Assembly (NCBI RefSeq): GCF_004014805.1
Contig: NZ_ATDN01000028.1
Location: 1 to 51,978 of the forward strand
Length of the DNA stretch: 51,978 bases
Origin: Mycolicibacterium elephantis DSM 44368
GTDB lineage: Bacteria > Actinomycetota > Actinomycetes > Mycobacteriales > Mycobacteriaceae
Direction of reading: 5' to 3'
Shown here: piece after piece, positions 14,435-22,405 of the stretch
Layout of the letters: each line of letters starts with the position of its first letter
Numbering within the stretch: position 1 is the first letter of the stretch
Notes under the pieces: generated by a model
Seen by the model: only the letters and a program-made list of their open reading frames with translations
Databases searched by the model: none
What the model was told of the DNA's origin: nothing
Translations under genes and position numbers: made by a program

Positions 14435-16003
14435 ATGGCACGGCGCAACTCGACATCGACAGCAGGCGACAACGCCAAGATCACGGCCGCCGCGGCGGCA
14501 GGGCTGCTCGTGGTGGGCGGCGTAAGCATTGCGGCTCAGGAACTTCCGTCGTCGATCTCCGCTGTTCCCACGGACACGGCGCCGGCCACGGCGTCTCCGC
14601 CCACGGCATCTCCGCCCATGGCGTTGACGTCATACCAAGCGTGGAATCCGTTGATGCCGAACGGATTTCTACCGGTTGTCGGCGACCACAAGGCGGCGGA
14701 GGATGCGGGGCACGGCGTCACCGTGTTGACCTCCGCTGTCCAACAATTCACGGCCAGTGCCCACTCGGCGAGCCCGGCAGGTCCCACCTTCTTCGCGCCG
14801 CTGGTGTTCGCGACACCGCAGGGAAGTTCAGGCGGCAACAACGGATTCTCGGCGTTGCCGGCGTCGAACAGCCAGGCGCTGTCCGCCACGACGTTCGGTG
14901 GCGGGGCGTTTATGGGCCTGGTCGGCCCGGGCGGCCTGTTGATCGGCGACGGCCTCGATGCCACCTGCGCGGGCTGCCCGGGCGGCGACGCCGGCCTGTT
15001 GTGGGGTAACGGCGGCGACGGCGGCGACGGCGTCTTGGTCGGCCAGGCGGGCGGTGCGGGCGGCCGCGCCGGGTTGCTCTTCGGCAACGGCGGCGCCGGG
15101 GGCGACGGCGGGCCGGGCGGCGACGGCGGTGACGGCGGCGATGGTGCGCTGCTGTTCGGCAACGGCGGTGCGGGCGGCGACGGCGGAGCCGGTCTGGCGG
15201 GCCTCGACGGCGATCTGGTGTGGGACGGCGTGAGTCGCGCCCCCGACGGCGCGGACGGCGAGGACGATTTCGTGTTCGGCACGGCGCAACCCGGAGGCCC
15301 GGGCAGCCCCGGAGGCCCCGGTGTGGCCGGTGGTGACGGCGGCGACGGCGGAGACGACATCGAGATTCCCGATCCCGCAACAGCACCCGACGGCGGGGAC
15401 GGTGGCGCAGGAGGCGCCGGCGCACCGGGCGGCAACGGCGGAGACGGCGGTGATGCGCTCAGCCTGGGCAGCGATGCGACCGGCGGCAACGGTGGTGACG
15501 GCGGCGACGGCGGAACAGGTGCCGACGGCGGCAACGGCGGGAACGGCGGTTTTGCGATCACTCAGGGCAACGGCGTGACCCTGGTCTCCGGCAGCGGCGG
15601 TGACGGCGGCGACGGCGGTGCGGGCGCACCCGGCGGCGCCGGTCAGAACGGCGGCGCCGGGGGAAACGGTGGCAAGGGCGGCATCTTCGGCACCGGTGGC
15701 GCCGGTGGAAGCGGCGGTCAGGGTGGTGACGGCGGCGACGGCGGCGACGGCGGAAACGGCGGCAACGGCGGCCACGGCGGCGGCGCGGTGTTCCCCGCCG
15801 ACCCGAACACCGACGTCACCGTCGGGAGCGGTGGAGCGCCGGGATCTGGCGGTGCGGGCGGCCCGGGGGGTGCGCCCGGTGTCGGTGGGCCGGGCGGCAC
15901 CGGAGGCACCGGCGGTCAGGGCTCGGGCCAGGACGGTGCCGACGGTGGTGACGGCGCCGGCGGCAGCGACGGAGCCGACGGAAGCGACGGCAGCCCCGGC
16001 TGA
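14435..16003 (+). CDS. Secreted PGRS-like Gly/Asp-rich repeat protein without a PE domain
   Basis: A 522-residue protein. Residues about 15-34 form a hydrophobic signal-like segment (ITAAAAAGLLVVGGVSIAAQ) after a polar, Lys-containing start. A Thr/Ala/Pro stretch and a unique domain to about residue 175 follow, with a CAGC pair near residue 180. From there to the end the protein is nearly all GGx repeats, with many GGDGGDGG and GNGG units, as in the PGRS half of PE_PGRS proteins. No PE domain with its YxxxD/E secretion signal is present, so export would be by Sec rather than ESX-5. The Asp-rich repeats suggest calcium binding, as reported for PGRS domains. It starts 35 nt after lpqH with GGAGG upstream. 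Confidence 0.8.
   Translation: MARRNSTSTAGDNAKITAAAAAGLLVVGGVSIAAQELPSSISAVPTDTAPATASPPTASPPMALTSYQAWNPLMPNGFLPVVGDHKAAEDAGHGVTVLTSAVQQFTASAHSASPAGPTFFAPLVFATPQGSSGGNNGFSALPASNSQALSATTFGGGAFMGLVGPGGLLIGDGLDATCAGCPGGDAGLLWGNGGDGGDGVLVGQAGGAGGRAGLLFGNGGAGGDGGPGGDGGDGGDGALLFGNGGAGGDGGAGLAGLDGDLVWDGVSRAPDGADGEDDFVFGTAQPGGPGSPGGPGVAGGDGGDGGDDIEIPDPATAPDGGDGGAGGAGAPGGNGGDGGDALSLGSDATGGNGGDGGDGGTGADGGNGGNGGFAITQGNGVTLVSGSGGDGGDGGAGAPGGAGQNGGAGGNGGKGGIFGTGGAGGSGGQGGDGGDGGDGGNGGNGGHGGGAVFPADPNTDVTVGSGGAPGSGGAGGPGGAPGVGGPGGTGGTGGQGSGQDGADGGDGAGGSDGADGSDGSPG
14985..16000 (+). repeat. GC-rich imperfect tandem repeat coding (GGX)n
   Basis: About 1 kb of short imperfect repeats built on GGCGGCGACGGC-type triplets encodes the PGRS-like domain. 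Such regions vary in length between strains by slippage and recombination, and they create long spurious open frames on the other strand and in other frames. Confidence 0.85.
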
Positions 16004-16019
16004 TGTCAATCGGGTGGCG

Positions 16020-18623
16020 TCACGACCCCTGCAGCAGCGAGATGAGCTGATCGCGGCCGTTGACGCCGACGCGCTGAGAGGCCCGGAACAGATGCCCTTC
16101 GATGGAGCGGATCGACATGGTGAGCCGCTCGGCGATCTCCTTGTTGGACAAACCTTGTGCGGCAAGCGAAATGATCTCACGCTGACGGGCCGTGAAAAGC
16201 TGCGGCGTGCTCACGGCGCGTAACGCGGGAGTCTGGGCCCCTTGGCACTCGTCGGCCAGCCGAAGGGCGATGGCGGACGCGGTCAGGGCCGCCCCCCGTA
16301 ACCCGGCGTGCTGGTATGCGACGACGGCGTGTGCGGCGGCATCAGCAGCGGCCAGCCGATCGCCGAAATCCTCGTAACGATGTGACGCGTCGAGCAGAGC
16401 GTCCCCGTCGCCCGCGGCCAGCGCTGCGGCGTGAGCCGCGGCGGCGGGTGCGCGCGGTCCCTGCACCTGACTCGCCAACTCGGCCAGCCGGGCGGCGGTG
16501 GTGTGGTCGCCGAACTGTGTCGCCGTCTGCAGCAGGACCACTTCCCAGGCCGGGCGGTCGAGCTCGAGTTCTCGCTGCGCGGCGCCGCGCATGATCGAGA
16601 TCGACTGCGACACGGCGCCTTCCGCCGCACACACCCAAGCCTGTGCGAGAGACAGGTACGGGTCGAATATGCAGGCGTCGGGATCGCGGGCCCACCACTC
16701 GATGGCGTCGAGCTCGCGCCGTGCCTCGGTCGCCATCCCGGCCACCGCGGTCACCGTCGTCAGCCACATCCGGCCGAAGGTCTTCACCATGCGTCCGCTG
16801 TCGCCGGTGCCGAGATAGGCCAGCGCGTCTCGCAGCGACCGCCGCGCATCCTGCAGAGCACCCCGGCTCATCGCGGACAGGCCGACCATCACGCGGTGCC
16901 ACGATTCCTCGAACGGCACGTCGAGAGTGTCGCGTCTGATCCGGGTGATGACGGCGTCCGACTTGTCCAGCACGCCGCCGAGCCGGTAGCCATGCGTCTC
17001 CTGCAGCGCCAGCCGGCGCAGCAGGTGCCCGGACTCTGGCGACTTGTCGGCGACCGCATAACCGTTCTTCGCCGCGGTCTCGATCTCGTCGATCCGCCCG
17101 AGGTCGCCGAGCCCGGAGACGAACACCCAGGCCAAAAAGATCTTCGCGACGTCGTTGTCCAGCCCGCCCGCCTCGGCGGCGAACGCAATGTCGACCGCGG
17201 CCCTGGAGTGCCCGCGCACCAGCTGGATCAGTGCCCGAAGCGCGGTGGCGACCGCCTGCGCGGCGCCGTCGTCTGCGGGCAGCAGGTCGAGTTCGCGTTC
17301 GGCGCGGTCCACCTGACCGAGGATCAGCGTGAAGTTCATGGCGCGAAGGATCGCGATCTGGGTTCGTTCCAGGCCGGAGGCCTGTTCGGCGTGTTCGGCC
17401 AGGACCTCCTCGGCTCGCACGCCGCGTTCCTGCCAGGTGATCGCCATCGCGTGCGCGATCTTGGCCCAGGGTCCACCGCCGACGGCCACCGCGCGCTCGG
17501 CGAGCGTCTCCGCGAGCCGATGATCCAGCAACTGCATGGCCGCCGCCGCAGCGGACAGCAGCAGCTCGGGGTCGGGGGCGAGGTCGGAGTCGAGGGTGAG
17601 CACCGCGCGGCGGATCAGGCCACGGGGGTCCGACGAGCCCCGTCGGGCCAGCTCAGCGGCGATCCGCCCGCTCAGCCGGCGCAGCCGCAGCGTGCCGGTG
17701 TGGCGGACCTCGCCGAGCAGCGGATGGGCCAGCCGCACCGACGCGGGCCGAACGCTGGTGTCGACGCTGATCAGGCCGAGCGATTCGGCCTCCGCCACCG
17801 CGTCGACGTCGGTGACGGCCTCCAGCACGTCGGTCTCCAGCGGCTCGGCCAACGCGAGCGCGTCAAGCACGGCGTGAACGGAGGCCGGAACCTTCGTCAT
17901 CCGCGCCTCGATCAGTTCGACCAGCGTCGGGGACAGCTGCGGGTGCCCGTCCCACAGCCACACACCGGAGCACCGCGACATCCGTCCGGCGTTCACCTCG
18001 TTGTCCAGCAGGTGACGCAGATACAAGGCGTTGCCCTGGGTGTACTGCCAGAGTCGTTGTGCGCTGAACGAATCCACCGGCCCGGCCAGCACGTGCTGCA
18101 CCAGGTCGGCGATCTCCGGCAGCGAAAGCGGCTGCAGTTCAAGGCGTTCCAAAAGCTGGTCTTTCCAGATCGCGGTGATCGCATCCGGCGGCGACTCACC
18201 CGAGCGGATCGTCAGGATGACGGTGGCCAGTCGTCGTGTGACGAGCTGGTTCACGGTGAACGCCGACAGCTCGTCGAGTAGGTGAGCGTCGTCGACGCCG
18301 ACGATGACCTCACCGTGTGGCGCACCGCCGATCAGCCCGTCGATGACTTCACGGACCCGCCGCAACGGGTCCGGGCCGAAGTCGCTGGCGATGTCGATGA
18401 AGGCGCCCAGCGGGACGCTGCGAGACGATGCCGTGCCGGCGATCCAGTGTCGGCGGGCTCCGCGCGGCCCGCAGTGCGCGACGGCTTCGCGCGCCAGCCG
18501 CGTCTTGCCCACGCCGGGCGAACCGGATAGCACGATCCCGCGGGCGCGATGCGCCGCCCGCGTGGCCTCGGCGATGACCGCCAGTTCCTCTGATCGCCCC
18601 ACCAGCGGCCAGCCCTGGATCAC
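16020..18623 (-). CDS. Large LuxR-family ATPase transcriptional regulator (LAL/STAND type)
   Basis: An 867-residue regulator. The N-terminal NTPase has Walker A GSPGVGKT (34-41) and Walker B-like VIVGVDDAHL; the middle is helical and Leu/Ala-rich, with TPR-like character from about 350 to 780; the C-terminus is a LuxR helix-turn-helix, LTARQREIISLAAQGLSNKEIAERL-type, ending near residue 860. Such proteins use ATP binding and a ligand or partner bound by the helical region to activate transcription. Target genes are not known; neighbours are the PGRS-like gene (convergent, 16 nt) and a 65-residue protein 28 nt upstream in the same direction. Confidence 0.9.
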   Translation of the reverse strand: MIQGWPLVGRSEELAVIAEATRAAHRARGIVLSGSPGVGKTRLAREAVAHCGPRGARRHWIAGTASSRSVPLGAFIDIASDFGPDPLRRVREVIDGLIGGAPHGEVIVGVDDAHLLDELSAFTVNQLVTRRLATVILTIRSGESPPDAITAIWKDQLLERLELQPLSLPEIADLVQHVLAGPVDSFSAQRLWQYTQGNALYLRHLLDNEVNAGRMSRCSGVWLWDGHPQLSPTLVELIEARMTKVPASVHAVLDALALAEPLETDVLEAVTDVDAVAEAESLGLISVDTSVRPASVRLAHPLLGEVRHTGTLRLRRLSGRIAAELARRGSSDPRGLIRRAVLTLDSDLAPDPELLLSAAAAAMQLLDHRLAETLAERAVAVGGGPWAKIAHAMAITWQERGVRAEEVLAEHAEQASGLERTQIAILRAMNFTLILGQVDRAERELDLLPADDGAAQAVATALRALIQLVRGHSRAAVDIAFAAEAGGLDNDVAKIFLAWVFVSGLGDLGRIDEIETAAKNGYAVADKSPESGHLLRRLALQETHGYRLGGVLDKSDAVITRIRRDTLDVPFEESWHRVMVGLSAMSRGALQDARRSLRDALAYLGTGDSGRMVKTFGRMWLTTVTAVAGMATEARRELDAIEWWARDPDACIFDPYLSLAQAWVCAAEGAVSQSISIMRGAAQRELELDRPAWEVVLLQTATQFGDHTTAARLAELASQVQGPRAPAAAAHAAALAAGDGDALLDASHRYEDFGDRLAAADAAAHAVVAYQHAGLRGAALTASAIALRLADECQGAQTPALRAVSTPQLFTARQREIISLAAQGLSNKEIAERLTMSIRSIEGHLFRASQRVGVNGRDQLISLLQGS

Positions 18624-18651
18624 CGGAAAATTCTAGCCGCTACCGGGGCGT

Positions 18652-18849
18652 TCACGTCGGTGTCTGCTTCGATGCGGTGGCGAGCTTGGCCTCCGCAACC
18701 CGCATGAACGTCGGCAGCGCGTCCAGTTCCACGCCCACCCGCTCGGCGATCACCTCGTCGTCGACCCCGGCGTCACGCAACCGCAGCGCGGTCGCGTACG
18801 GCAACGGCAGTCGTGCCAGCGGGTCAGCGCGGCGCGGATCGGCCGACAT
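18652..18849 (-). CDS. Small 65-residue protein upstream of the LuxR-type regulator
   Basis: A 65-residue protein with a helical core: ATALRLRDAGVDDEVIAERVGVELDALPTFMRVAEAKL looks like a helix-turn-helix or sigma-region-4-like fold in which LRDAGVDDEVIAERVGV is the possible HTH. It starts with ATG and is followed 28 nt later by the LuxR-type gene, so the two probably form an operon. Its promoter lies next to the palindrome at 18883-18902, shared with the divergent stress protein gene. I do not recognise a named family; a DNA-binding role is inference. Confidence 0.65.
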   Translation of the reverse strand: MSADPRRADPLARLPLPYATALRLRDAGVDDEVIAERVGVELDALPTFMRVAEAKLATASKQTPT

Positions 18850-18882
18850 GAACCAACATTGACCGCTCCGGCGGGGCAGCGC

Positions 18883-18902
18883 TGGGGTAAACCCCTACCC
18901 CA
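18883..18902. promoter_or_regulatory. Palindrome TGGGGTA-N6-TACCCCA between divergent genes
   Basis: The second copy of the pattern at 13845-13864: TGGGGTA (18883-18889), AACCCC, TACCCCA (18896-18902). With the flanking C and G the arms are 8 bp. It lies 33 nt upstream of the 65-residue gene on the minus strand and 90 nt upstream of the stress protein gene on the plus strand. Confidence 0.5.
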
Positions 18903-18926
18903 GTTGTTGCCCACTTGTTGCCCAAA

Positions 18927-18940
18927 GGGACATTTGGCAC
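18927..18940 (+). promoter_or_regulatory. Candidate DosR (DevR) box upstream of the stress protein gene
   Basis: GGGACATTTGGCAC agrees at 12 of 14 positions with the core GGGACTTTNGGCCC pattern known for DosR sites, as I remember it. It is 52 nt upstream of the ATG of a universal stress protein, a class that is typical of the dormancy regulon. Sequence inference only. Confidence 0.4.
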
Positions 18941-18992
18941 GAAAAGTGCGAGTAAAAGTCGACAAGACGTCGATCTCGGTCCGCGGGGTGCA

Positions 18993-19634
18993 ATGGGTAT
19001 GGACACTGTCAGCTTCAGGGTGGCGTTCCTCGTCGTGTGGTTCGGCACCGGGGCGATCACGGGACTTTGGCTGGCCCGGCGCGGCCACGACATCCGCTGG
19101 ATCCCGATCGCGTTGGTGCTCGGCCCGGTCTTCGTCCCGATCGCGCTGGAACGCGCGGATCGCGGTGGGTCGCGGCGGGTGTCGAAGGGCGACGACGACG
19201 CATCACCGAGTGGGGCGGCTGGGCCGCGCGTCCTGGTGGGCTGGGACGGATCGGCGCAAGCGGCGGCCGCGCTCGACGCTGCGCAGCGACTGTTCGGCGC
19301 CGGTGAACTCGTCTTGGCCGAAGTGGTGCCCTACGAGGCCGCCGAGGACCCCCAGCAAGTGGTGGTGGCCTCGGCCGACGCGGAGTTGAACGCGGTCGCG
19401 GCCAAAATAGGGCCGGCTGCCAGCCCGCCCCGGCACGAAGTGCTCGTCGGCGCCGCCGGAGAGGCGCTGGCCCGCCGAGCCGAACAGCTGGAGGCCGACG
19501 TCATCGCCGTCGGCCGGCGCGGCAGTGGCCTGAGCCGCCTGCTGCTCGGCAGCGTCTCGTCCTATCTACTCGAGCACTCCTCCGTGCCGGTGCTCATCGT
19601 CGACCCGGCACACGTGCACCAAACAACCGTGTGA
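18993..19634 (+). CDS. Membrane-anchored universal stress protein (UspA family)
   Basis: A 213-residue protein: two predicted membrane helices at about 6-27 and 34-54, a charged linker, then one Usp domain (about 73-205). The ATP-binding pattern G-2x-G-9x-G(S/T) is intact in GRRGSGLSRLLLGSVSS, and VLVGWDGS is the N-terminal Asp-containing strand. Usp proteins bind ATP or cAMP and act in hypoxia and stress adaptation. Membrane tethering of the domain is unusual; most mycobacterial Usp proteins are soluble. The ATG at 18993 or at 18999 could be the start. A DosR-like box precedes the gene. It is 8 nt from the convergent nitroreductase pseudogene. Confidence 0.82.
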   Translation: MGMDTVSFRVAFLVVWFGTGAITGLWLARRGHDIRWIPIALVLGPVFVPIALERADRGGSRRVSKGDDDASPSGAAGPRVLVGWDGSAQAAAALDAAQRLFGAGELVLAEVVPYEAAEDPQQVVVASADAELNAVAAKIGPAASPPRHEVLVGAAGEALARRAEQLEADVIAVGRRGSGLSRLLLGSVSSYLLEHSSVPVLIVDPAHVHQTTV

Positions 19635-19642
19635 GCCGCAGA

Positions 19643-20026
19643 TCAGGCTGCGCGGCGCAGCAGCACCGCCTGCTCGAACGGCATTCGCCCGAAGAGGAAC
19701 CGAGCCACACCGGTGACGTGCTCGGCGGCCTCGGCTTTGCTCACCACACGGGGATCGGTCACGGTGAACGTGCGGCCGTGCCGCCTTATCCGGGCGTTGC
19801 CGGCGGCGGTGATGTTCTTCAACCAGTCGCGGTTCGGCCCGTAGGTGAGCAGGATCGCGATTCCGTCCGAGGTGGAGAACACCGTCAGCGGCGTGCGATA
19901 CGGTCTGCCGGACTTGCGGCCGACGTGCTCGAGGATGCCGAACGTCGGCGCTCAGCCCGCCCACAACCGCTGGATCGGGTTGGTGACGTGTCTGTTGAAC
20001 CGCGCCAGCCATTGCGGGAGTTGCAT
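19643..20026 (-). pseudogene. Deazaflavin-dependent nitroreductase-family gene with an in-frame stop
   Basis: On the minus strand a frame runs from an ATG at 20026 (MQLPQWLARFNRHVTNPIQR) to a stop at 19643 and would encode 127 residues of the F420-dependent Ddn-type family, like Rv0523c, which also sits before hemL. Codon 25 is TGA (19954-19952), splitting RLWAG from APTFGILEHVGRKSGRPY. Family members read through this point. The downstream GTG could start a 79-residue fragment lacking the F420-binding N-terminus. No other lesion is seen, so it is either a recent nonsense mutation or a sequencing error. Confidence 0.75.
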
Positions 20027-20048
20027 AGCAGCCATCAAACTGGGAGAG

Positions 20049-20429
20049 ATGGCCTACCTCAAGCCCGGTTGGTTCACGACCAAGATCTTCAACCCGATCG
20101 CGAAGGCCACCGGGATGGGCGAGACGCTGACGGTCACCGCCCGCCACACCAAGAAGCCCCAGCGGATCCCGGTCATCTCCGTCGACGTCGACGGCGCCAA
20201 GTACCTGGTGTCCACCCGGGGCGAAACGCAGTGGGTGAAGAACGTGCGGGCCGATCCCAACGTCAAGATCGGGTCGACCGAATACGTCGCGCGTGAAATT
20301 CCCGAGCAGGACCGCCCGCCGATCCTGGCCGCATACCGCAAGAGGGCCGGCCGGGTGGTCGAGGGCTATTTCGAGCGGCTTCCCCACGAGGCCGACCATC
20401 CGGTGTTCGTGGTGACCCCGAAACGCTGA
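20049..20429 (+). CDS. Deazaflavin (F420)-dependent nitroreductase family protein
   Basis: A 126-residue split-barrel protein of the Ddn family, which uses F420H2 to reduce quinones, nitroimidazoles and other acceptors. Family signs are the N-terminal KPGWFTTKIFNPIAKATG and the central strands ending in NPNVKIG-like NVRADPNVKIG. It starts 22 nt from, and divergent to, the broken paralogue. ATG at 20049 has GGGAGAG just upstream. Substrate unknown. Confidence 0.82.
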   Translation: MAYLKPGWFTTKIFNPIAKATGMGETLTVTARHTKKPQRIPVISVDVDGAKYLVSTRGETQWVKNVRADPNVKIGSTEYVAREIPEQDRPPILAAYRKRAGRVVEGYFERLPHEADHPVFVVTPKR

Positions 20430-20433
20430 GATG

Positions 20434-20450
20434 AACTACACCCTGTAGTT
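20434..20450. promoter_or_regulatory. Operator-like palindrome AACTACA-CCC-TGTAGTT at the hemL promoter
   Basis: A perfect 17-nt palindrome with 7-bp arms, whose last bases (TT, 20449-20450) are the start of the predicted -35 TTGACG. A repressor bound here would block polymerase. The TACA/TGTA half-sites recall operators of the BlaI/CopY family, but with a 3-nt rather than 2-nt centre. The binding protein is not identified. Confidence 0.5.
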
Positions 20451-20476
20451 GACGGTTTGCACGGTGCTGGGACACT
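20449..20476 (+). promoter_or_regulatory. hemL: Candidate hemL promoter (leaderless)
   Basis: TTGACG (20449-20454) and GACACT (20471-20476) are 16 nt apart. The ATG at 20484 begins 7 nt after the -10, so transcription would start on the start codon. This favours 20484 over an in-frame TTG at 20457 that lies inside the promoter. Confidence 0.5.
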
Positions 20477-20483
20477 GGTGGCC

Positions 20484-21800
20484 ATGCGTGCTGACCAGAT
20501 CTCCACCGAGGTATCGGCGCGGCTGTTCGCCGACGCCAGTGGGGTCATCCCCGGCGGGGTGAACTCGCCGGTGCGGGCCTTCGCCTCGGTCGGCGGCACC
20601 CCCCGGTTCATCACCTCGGCCAGCGGCTACTGGCTCACCGACGCCGACGGCAACCGCTACGTCGACCTGGTCTGCTCCTGGGGCCCCATGATCCTCGGCC
20701 ACGCCCACCCGGCCGTCGTCAACGCCGTGCAGCGTGTGGCCGCCGACGGCCTGTCGTTCGGCGCCCCGACCCCGTCGGAGACCGAACTGGCCGCCGAGAT
20801 CGTGGCCCGCGTCGCCCCGGTCGAGCGGGTGCGGCTGGTCAACTCCGGCACCGAGGCCACCATGAGCGCGATCCGGCTGGCCCGCGGCTACACCGGCCGG
20901 CCCAAGATCATCAAGTTCGCCGGCTGCTACCACGGGCACAGCGACGCGCTGCTGGCCGACGCGGGCTCGGGGGTGGCGACGCTGGGGCTGCCGTCCTCGC
21001 CGGGTGTGACGGGCGCCGCGGCCGCCGACACGATCGTGCTGCCCTACAACGACGTCTCCGCCGTCGAAGAGGCGTTCGGCCGGTTCGGCGACGAGATCGC
21101 CTGCGTCATCACCGAAGCCAGCCCCGGCAACATGGGCACCGTGTCGCCGCGGCCGGGCTACAACGCCGCGCTGCGCCGCGTCACCGCCGACGCTGGCGCG
21201 CTGCTGATCCTCGACGAGGTGATGACTGGGTTCCGGGTGAGCCGATCCGGTTGGTACGGAGTCGATCCCGTCGACGCCGACCTGTTCACGTTCGGCAAGG
21301 TGATGAGCGGCGGGCTGCCGGCCGCGGCGTTCGGCGGCCGCGCCGAGGTGATGGACCGGCTGGCCCCGCTCGGACCGGTGTATCAGGCGGGAACGCTATC
21401 GGGCAATCCGGTGGCGATGGCCGCTGGTCTCGCCACGCTGCGCGCCGCCGACGACGCCGCCTACGCCGCGCTGAACGCCAACGCCGACCGGCTCGCCGGC
21501 CTGCTAGGCCAGGCGTTGACCGAAGCCGGTGTGGCGCACCAGGTTCAGCGCGCCGGGAACATGCTGTCGGTGTTCTTCACCGACCAGCCGGTCACCGATT
21601 TCGCGTCGGCGCGGGCATCGGAGACGTGGCGCTTCCCGGCGTTCTTCCACGGTCTGCTCGACGCGGGCATCTACCCGCCACCCAGCGCCTTCGAGACATG
21701 GTTCGTCTCAACGGTATTGGACGACGAGGCGTTCGAGCGCATCGGCGCGGCCCTGCCCGGCGCCGCGCGTGCCGCAGCGGAAGCGAGCCGGCCCGAATGA
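20484..21800 (+). CDS. hemL: Glutamate-1-semialdehyde 2,1-aminomutase
   Basis: A 438-residue PLP enzyme that converts the HemA product glutamate-1-semialdehyde to 5-aminolevulinate. The Schiff-base lysine is K272 in TFGKVMSGG; other blocks are NSPVRAF, SGTEATMSAIRLARG, YHGHSDALL and ILDEVMTGFRVS. It lacks a 20-residue loop insertion after TLGL that I recall in the M. tuberculosis enzyme. It opens an operon with the next five genes by ATGA/GTGA overlaps, coupling 5-aminolevulinate supply to cytochrome c maturation. Confidence 0.96.
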   Translation: MRADQISTEVSARLFADASGVIPGGVNSPVRAFASVGGTPRFITSASGYWLTDADGNRYVDLVCSWGPMILGHAHPAVVNAVQRVAADGLSFGAPTPSETELAAEIVARVAPVERVRLVNSGTEATMSAIRLARGYTGRPKIIKFAGCYHGHSDALLADAGSGVATLGLPSSPGVTGAAAADTIVLPYNDVSAVEEAFGRFGDEIACVITEASPGNMGTVSPRPGYNAALRRVTADAGALLILDEVMTGFRVSRSGWYGVDPVDADLFTFGKVMSGGLPAAAFGGRAEVMDRLAPLGPVYQAGTLSGNPVAMAAGLATLRAADDAAYAALNANADRLAGLLGQALTEAGVAHQVQRAGNMLSVFFTDQPVTDFASARASETWRFPAFFHGLLDAGIYPPPSAFETWFVSTVLDDEAFERIGAALPGAARAAAEASRPE

Positions 21801-22405
21801 GCAGCAGGACCACCGTGCACGTGATGCGGCACGGCGAGGTGTACAACCCTGACGGCATCCTGTACGGCCGCCTCGACGGTTACCACCTGTCCGAGCGGGG
21901 TCACGCCCAGGCGCAGCAGGTGGCCGAGTACCTGGCCGACCGCGACATCGTGCTGGTGGTGGCCTCACCGCTGCAGCGCGCACAGGAGACCGCCACCCCG
22001 ATCGCCAAGCGGCTGGACCTGCCGATCGAAACCGACGAGGATCTCATCGAATCGCTGAACATCTTTGAGGGCCAGCGGGTCTCGCCCGGTGACGGGGCGC
22101 TGCGCGATCCCCGCAACTGGCGGCACCTGTGGAACCCGCTGCGGCCGTCCTGGGGGGAGCCGTACCACGAGATCGCCGCCCGGATGCGACGCGCCGTGGA
22201 GCGGGCCCGCGAGGGTGCGCACGGCCGTGAAGCGGTGGTGGTGAGCCATCAACTGCCCGTGGAGATCCTGCGCCGGTCGCTGACCGGGAAGCGGTTCGCG
22301 CACGATCCGCGCAAGCGCCAGTGCGGCCTGGCGTCGCTGAACTCGTTCGTCTACGACGGTGACACGCTCGTCGACTGGTACTACCGCGAGCCGGCGCAGC
22401 AGTGA
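21797..22405 (+). CDS. Histidine phosphatase superfamily protein (phosphoglycerate mutase-like, Rv0525)
   Basis: A 202-residue branch-1 histidine phosphatase. The catalytic motif is RHGE (residues 11-14, catalytic His12) and the second His lies in VVVSHQLPVE. The length and motif fit phosphatases rather than glycolytic mutases, but substrate is unknown. The start overlaps the hemL stop as ATGA and its stop overlaps the next GTG, so expression tracks the hemL-ccs operon. Confidence 0.85.
   Translation: MSSRTTVHVMRHGEVYNPDGILYGRLDGYHLSERGHAQAQQVAEYLADRDIVLVVASPLQRAQETATPIAKRLDLPIETDEDLIESLNIFEGQRVSPGDGALRDPRNWRHLWNPLRPSWGEPYHEIAARMRRAVERAREGAHGREAVVVSHQLPVEILRRSLTGKRFAHDPRKRQCGLASLNSFVYDGDTLVDWYYREPAQQ

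Noticed and set aside
14536..16180. Long open frames opposite and out of frame with the PGRS-like gene
   Set aside because: They result from the GGC/GAC repeat composition, have Pro/Ser/Arg low-complexity products and no ribosome sites.
19952..19954. TGA in the nitroreductase gene as selenocysteine
   Set aside because: No selenocysteine insertion element is recognisable and the family has no Cys or Sec at that position; nonsense mutation or error is simpler.
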